Assembly: GCA_964490275.1 (NCBI GenBank)
Contig: CAZBBL010000080.1
Location: 1-9,270 of the forward strand
DNA from: JAGBWK01 sp964490275
GTDB taxonomy: Bacteria > Bacteroidota > Bacteroidia > Bacteroidales > Muribaculaceae
DNA length: 9,270 bases
Reading direction: 5' to 3'
The position numbers and the translations under genes were made by a program. Of the stretch, positions 6,990-9,270 are shown one piece after another. The notes beneath the pieces are model-generated. The model was not told where the DNA came from. It saw only the letters and a program-made list of their open reading frames with translations, and ran no database searches. Every line of letters starts with the position of its first letter. Position 1 is the first letter of the stretch.

Positions 6990-8075
6990 ATGGAAAAAAT
7001 CATATTGACAGGCGACCGTCCTACCGGCAAGCTCCACCTTGGCCACTATGTTGGTTCGCTGCGTCGTCGCGTAGAGCTCCAAAACTCAGGGCAGTTTGAC
7101 AAGATTTATGTGATGATTGCCGATGCGCAAGCTCTCACCGACAATGCCGACAACCCCGAGAAGGTGCGCCAAAACGTTATCGAGGTTGCTCTCGACTATC
7201 TTTCGGCCGGTATCGACCCCGCTAAGACAACGATTTTTATTCAGTCGCAGGTGCCTGAATTGACCGAATTGGCATTCTATTATATGAATCTCGTGACGGT
7301 GTCGCGTGTGCAACGCAATCCGACGGTGAAAACCGAGATAAAGATGCGCAATTTTGAGCAGAGCATTCCCGTAGGGTTCTTCTGCTATCCCGTCAGCCAA
7401 GCTTCAGACATCACGGCTTTCAACGCCACTACTGTCCCCGTTGGCGAGGACCAAGCTCCGATGATTGAGCTGACGCGCGAAATCGTCAACCGCTTCAATA
7501 ATATCTATGGCCCCACGTTGGTCGAACCAGAGATTTTGCTGCCCGACAATGCGGCTTGTATGCGTCTGCCGGGCACCGATGGCAAGGCGAAGATGAGCAA
7601 GTCGTTGGGCAACTGTATCTACTTGTCAGACACGCCCAAGGAGGTGGCCAAAAAGGTGAAGAGCATGTACACCGACCCGCTCCACCTCAACATCGACGAT
7701 CCGGGCCACTTGGAGGGCAACTGTCCGTTTATCTATCTCGACGCGTTCTCGCGCGACGAGCATTTTGAGCGCTACCTGCCGCAATATGCCAATCTTCAGG
7801 AGCTGAAAGACCATTATGTGCGTGGCGGCGTCGGCGACGGCACAGTTAAAAAGCTTTTGATTAATATCCTTGAGGAGTTTTTGGCTCCGATGCGCGAGCG
7901 CCGCAAGGAGTTTGAGCAAAACATTCCGACGGTCTACGACATATTGCGTAGCGGTTCGCAGACGGCACGTGCAGCGGCGGCTCAGACGCTCGACAGAGTG
8001 CGTGCGGCTATGAAGATCAACTATTTCGACGATGCCGAGCTTATCAAGGCTCAGGCAGAGAAATACAAGGGCTAA
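6990..8075 (+). CDS. trpS: Tryptophanyl-tRNA synthetase
   Basis: TrpRS is a class I enzyme that charges tRNA-Trp with tryptophan using ATP in the cytoplasm. The 361-residue product opens with TGDRPTGKLHLGHYVGSL; HLGH at 16-19 is the HIGH signature. It has VPVGEDQ at 149-155 and the KMSKS signature at 201-205, all intact. It is longer than the E. coli enzyme (334 residues). Phrases such as TIFIQSQVPEL and SRVQRNPTVKTEI recall the form found in streptococci and clostridia rather than the E. coli form; this is from memory. The ATG at 6990 sits right at the conserved N-terminus. The gene appears monocistronic, with its own -7 box and a convergent neighbour downstream. Its codons tend to end in C more than those of the neighbouring genes, as expected for a well-expressed gene. 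Confidence 0.97.
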   Translation: MEKIILTGDRPTGKLHLGHYVGSLRRRVELQNSGQFDKIYVMIADAQALTDNADNPEKVRQNVIEVALDYLSAGIDPAKTTIFIQSQVPELTELAFYYMNLVTVSRVQRNPTVKTEIKMRNFEQSIPVGFFCYPVSQASDITAFNATTVPVGEDQAPMIELTREIVNRFNNIYGPTLVEPEILLPDNAACMRLPGTDGKAKMSKSLGNCIYLSDTPKEVAKKVKSMYTDPLHLNIDDPGHLEGNCPFIYLDAFSRDEHFERYLPQYANLQELKDHYVRGGVGDGTVKKLLINILEEFLAPMRERRKEFEQNIPTVYDILRSGSQTARAAAAQTLDRVRAAMKINYFDDAELIKAQAEKYKG

Positions 8076-8098
8076 CGGCTCTATATCGACATCTACGA

Positions 8099-8133
8099 CA
8101 AGCGCGGCAAGCCACTGAGGCTCGCCGCGCTTG
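8099..8133. terminator. GC-rich hairpin between convergent trpS and the META-domain gene
   Basis: A 10-bp perfect stem (8099-8108 with 8124-8133) is extended, after one A/C mismatch, by 4 more pairs (8110-8113 with 8119-8122) around a 5-base loop. It lies 23 bases after the trpS stop and 25 bases after the stop of the opposing gene. It could therefore end transcription from both sides, but neither strand shows a T-tract next to the stem. It may instead protect mRNA 3' ends or pause polymerase. Confidence 0.45.
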
Positions 8134-8158
8134 CCATGTTCGAGGCTCGCGGGTCGGT

Positions 8159-8950
8159 TTATTGCTCGGGAGCGGCTATGGGGGAGATGACGAGTTGCAA
8201 CACGTTGTCGTCGTCGTAGAGGCCGATGTTGTTGCCGTCGAGGTTGTCGTAGTGGGTGATTGTCGGCAGCAGAGCTTTGAATTGTTGCTCAATGGTGTCG
8301 TCGGGGCAAGCCATCAGTGTTGCGGTTTGCAGGTTGAATTTGAGGTCGACAAATTCGTTGGAGTAGGTGCCGCCGAGGGTATTGCAGTCGGTAGCGACGG
8401 CAAATGTGTGGTCGTTGATGTCGAAGGCGATTGAGATGTCGGCGGCTTGTTCGGCGGTCAGCGGTTGTCCGGCGAGTTCGCTTACGCTCCATTTGCCTGA
8501 GAGGGCTTTAAGGTCGCTGTCGGTGCGTTTTTCGAGTTTGATGACGACGTCGCCGTTGTTGTTGAGCAATTCGATGTTGCCGGCTTTGTCGAGTTTGTAT
8601 TGTTCGACGTTGTTGAAAGCGTTGAGGATAGATTGCTCGAGTTCCATGTCGGGGCAGGCCATGCGTGTTGATGAGATGCCGTCGAGCGAGATTACGCCGT
8701 CGGGTTTGGTGGTGTCGAGTACGCCTTTGATGATGTTGCAGCCCGATTCGCCGAAAATTCTACCGTTTTGTATGTCGAAGCCAACGTATGGGCCTGCTTG
8801 TTGTGGCGAGGTGACTACTTGCTGACCGTCGACGGCGACGATGCGCCATTCGCCTGTGAGGTCGTTAATGCCGGCTTTGGGTGAGGATGCGCACGATGCC
8901 ATCGACAGCATGACTGCTGCTATAGATGCATTGACAATGGTTCTCTTCAT
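8159..8950 (-). CDS. Lipoprotein with two META (HslJ-like, DUF306) domains
   Basis: The 263-residue product has a lipoprotein signal peptide ending in the lipobox MASC, with Cys20 as the lipidated residue. The residues after it (ASSPKAG) lack the acidic run of a Bacteroidota surface-export signal, so a periplasm-facing location is more likely. Two META domains follow. The first is about residues 31-141, starting LTGEWRIV, with Cys71 in SGCN and Cys99 in TRMACPD. The second is about 150-258, starting LSGKWSVS, with Cys189 in TDCNT and Cys215 in TLMACPD. E. coli HslJ has one such domain with the same CN and TRM-C pattern and is linked to heat induction and novobiocin resistance. The function of the two-domain form is not known to me. 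The ATG at 8948-8950 gives a good signal peptide. The gene is convergent with trpS and has a two-part promoter upstream. Confidence 0.9.
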   Translation of the reverse strand: MKRTIVNASIAAVMLSMASCASSPKAGINDLTGEWRIVAVDGQQVVTSPQQAGPYVGFDIQNGRIFGESGCNIIKGVLDTTKPDGVISLDGISSTRMACPDMELEQSILNAFNNVEQYKLDKAGNIELLNNNGDVVIKLEKRTDSDLKALSGKWSVSELAGQPLTAEQAADISIAFDINDHTFAVATDCNTLGGTYSNEFVDLKFNLQTATLMACPDDTIEQQFKALLPTITHYDNLDGNNIGLYDDDNVLQLVISPIAAPEQ

Positions 8951-9019
8951 TATAATTCCTGTATATTATTAGTGAAAATTGCGGGATGCTCAGAAAACGC
9001 TCCGCTAATATATTTTGTG

Positions 9020-9051
9020 CGAAGTTACAGAAAAAATCCGGTAAACTCAAT
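9020..9051 (-). promoter_or_regulatory. Promoter (-33/-7) of the META-domain lipoprotein gene
   Basis: On the minus strand, ATTG (9048-9051) is followed after 20 bases by TAACTTCG (9020-9027). Each differs by one base from the Bacteroidota elements TTTG and TAnnTTTG, and the spacing is ideal. The expected leader is about 60 bases long and contains only a weak imperfect hairpin (8981-9005). Confidence 0.5.
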
Positions 9052-9141
9052 AAGTGGCGAAAAAACTTCAATTGTTATCGTTTTGTAATGTGTTATAAAA
9101 CAGAGATGTAACATTTTTTTAGAGAAAAAGTAGCTCGAATA

Positions 9142-9173
9142 TTTGCAAGAATCAAAAAAGGTGCGTAACTTTG
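9142..9173 (+). promoter_or_regulatory. Promoter (-33/-7) of the tRNA-Lys gene
   Basis: TTTG at 9142-9145 and TAACTTTG at 9166-9173, 20 bases apart, match both Bacteroidota promoter elements exactly. This is the best promoter in the window, as expected for a stable-RNA gene. Transcription should start near 9180, leaving a leader of about 40 bases to be removed by RNase P before the tRNA. The region just upstream is AT-rich. Confidence 0.8.
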
Positions 9174-9222
9174 CAACGCTTTTAGAGAGAGGGACACCTC
9201 AAACTGAAGCAGCAAAAAGGGA

Positions 9223-9270
9223 GATTCGCTAGCTCAGCTGGTAGAGCACAACACTTTTAATGTTGGGGTC
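9223..9270 (+). tRNA. tRNA-Lys (anticodon UUU), 3' part cut by the window end
   Basis: The first 48 bases of a tRNA are visible: acceptor strand GATTCGC (9223-9229), D-arm stem GCTC/GAGC (9232-9235 with 9244-9247) around AGCTGGTA, and a perfect 5-bp anticodon stem CAACA/TGTTG (9249-9253 with 9261-9265). The loop CTTTTAA places the anticodon TTT at 9256-9258, which reads lysine codons AAA and AAG. The variable loop GGGTC ends the window; the T-arm and 3' acceptor strand lie beyond it. Further tRNAs could follow in the same transcript. Confidence 0.95.

Noticed and set aside
8367..8825. Open frame of 152 codons on the plus strand inside the META-domain gene.
   Set aside because: It is antisense to a gene with a clear lipobox and two recognisable domains. 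The Ser/Leu-rich translation is a by-product of the real frame.
8981..9005. Possible hairpin (GCGG/CCGC with inner GC pairs) in the leader of the META-domain gene.
   Set aside because: The stem is short and interrupted by bulges, and no known riboswitch or leader element is recognisable.
9091..9102. Small inverted repeat TGTT-ATAA-AACA between the two divergent promoters near the right end.
   Set aside because: With 4-base arms in AT-rich sequence this is expected by chance, and nothing else points to an operator.
1..9270. Search for CRISPR arrays, insertion sequences, phage or toxin-antitoxin genes.
   Set aside because: I saw no regularly spaced repeats, transposase motifs, terminal inverted repeats or foreign-looking blocks. 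All the large frames are accounted for by recognised families.

Overview
The window looks like an ordinary chromosomal segment of a Bacteroidota species, most likely a Bacteroidales gut-type organism. Three things support this. Several gene starts are preceded by the Bacteroidota -7 promoter box TAnnTTTG and lack a convincing Shine-Dalgarno sequence. There is an outer-membrane TonB-receptor-like barrel of the Bacteroidota type. The housekeeping proteins have Bacteroidota-like sequences. GC content looks like roughly 50%, which would fit families such as Muribaculaceae, but the family assignment is only an inference.

Layout. On the left, two minus-strand genes encode envelope or secreted proteins: an outer-membrane TonB-receptor-like beta-barrel (7-2115) and a secreted type-B carboxylesterase (2242-3822). 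A 13-bp perfect hairpin with a U-tract lies between them, followed by a separate -7 box for the receptor gene, so they are probably separate transcripts. A 119-bp divergent intergenic region then leads to a tightly packed plus-strand operon: prmC (release-factor methyltransferase), recX (RecA modulator) and a comF-family phosphoribosyltransferase, joined by 4-nt and about 14-nt overlaps. This operon meets the minus-strand murI (glutamate racemase) head-on. The two genes overlap through the palindrome CTATAG, which gives Leu-stop on both strands. A divergent 159-bp intergenic region separates murI from plus-strand trpS (tryptophanyl-tRNA synthetase). A minus-strand lipoprotein with two META (HslJ-like) domains follows, converging on trpS. 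At the right edge is the first two thirds of a tRNA-Lys(UUU) gene with a near-consensus promoter.

How the genes relate. Most of the window is housekeeping: translation (PrmC, TrpRS, tRNA-Lys), recombination control (RecX), DNA-uptake-related or unknown PRTase function (ComF) and peptidoglycan precursor supply (MurI). The remaining three genes are envelope proteins of unknown specific substrate. No stretch longer than 300 bases lacks a gene; the longest is 8951-9222, which holds two promoters. I found no mobile element, CRISPR array, defence system or phage gene, and nothing that amounts to a new biological system. The points worth checking are the start and leader of prmC, the symmetrical comF/murI stop overlap, a coding-like in-frame stretch with a hairpin just after the trpS stop, and the duplicated META domains with one cysteine pair in each.
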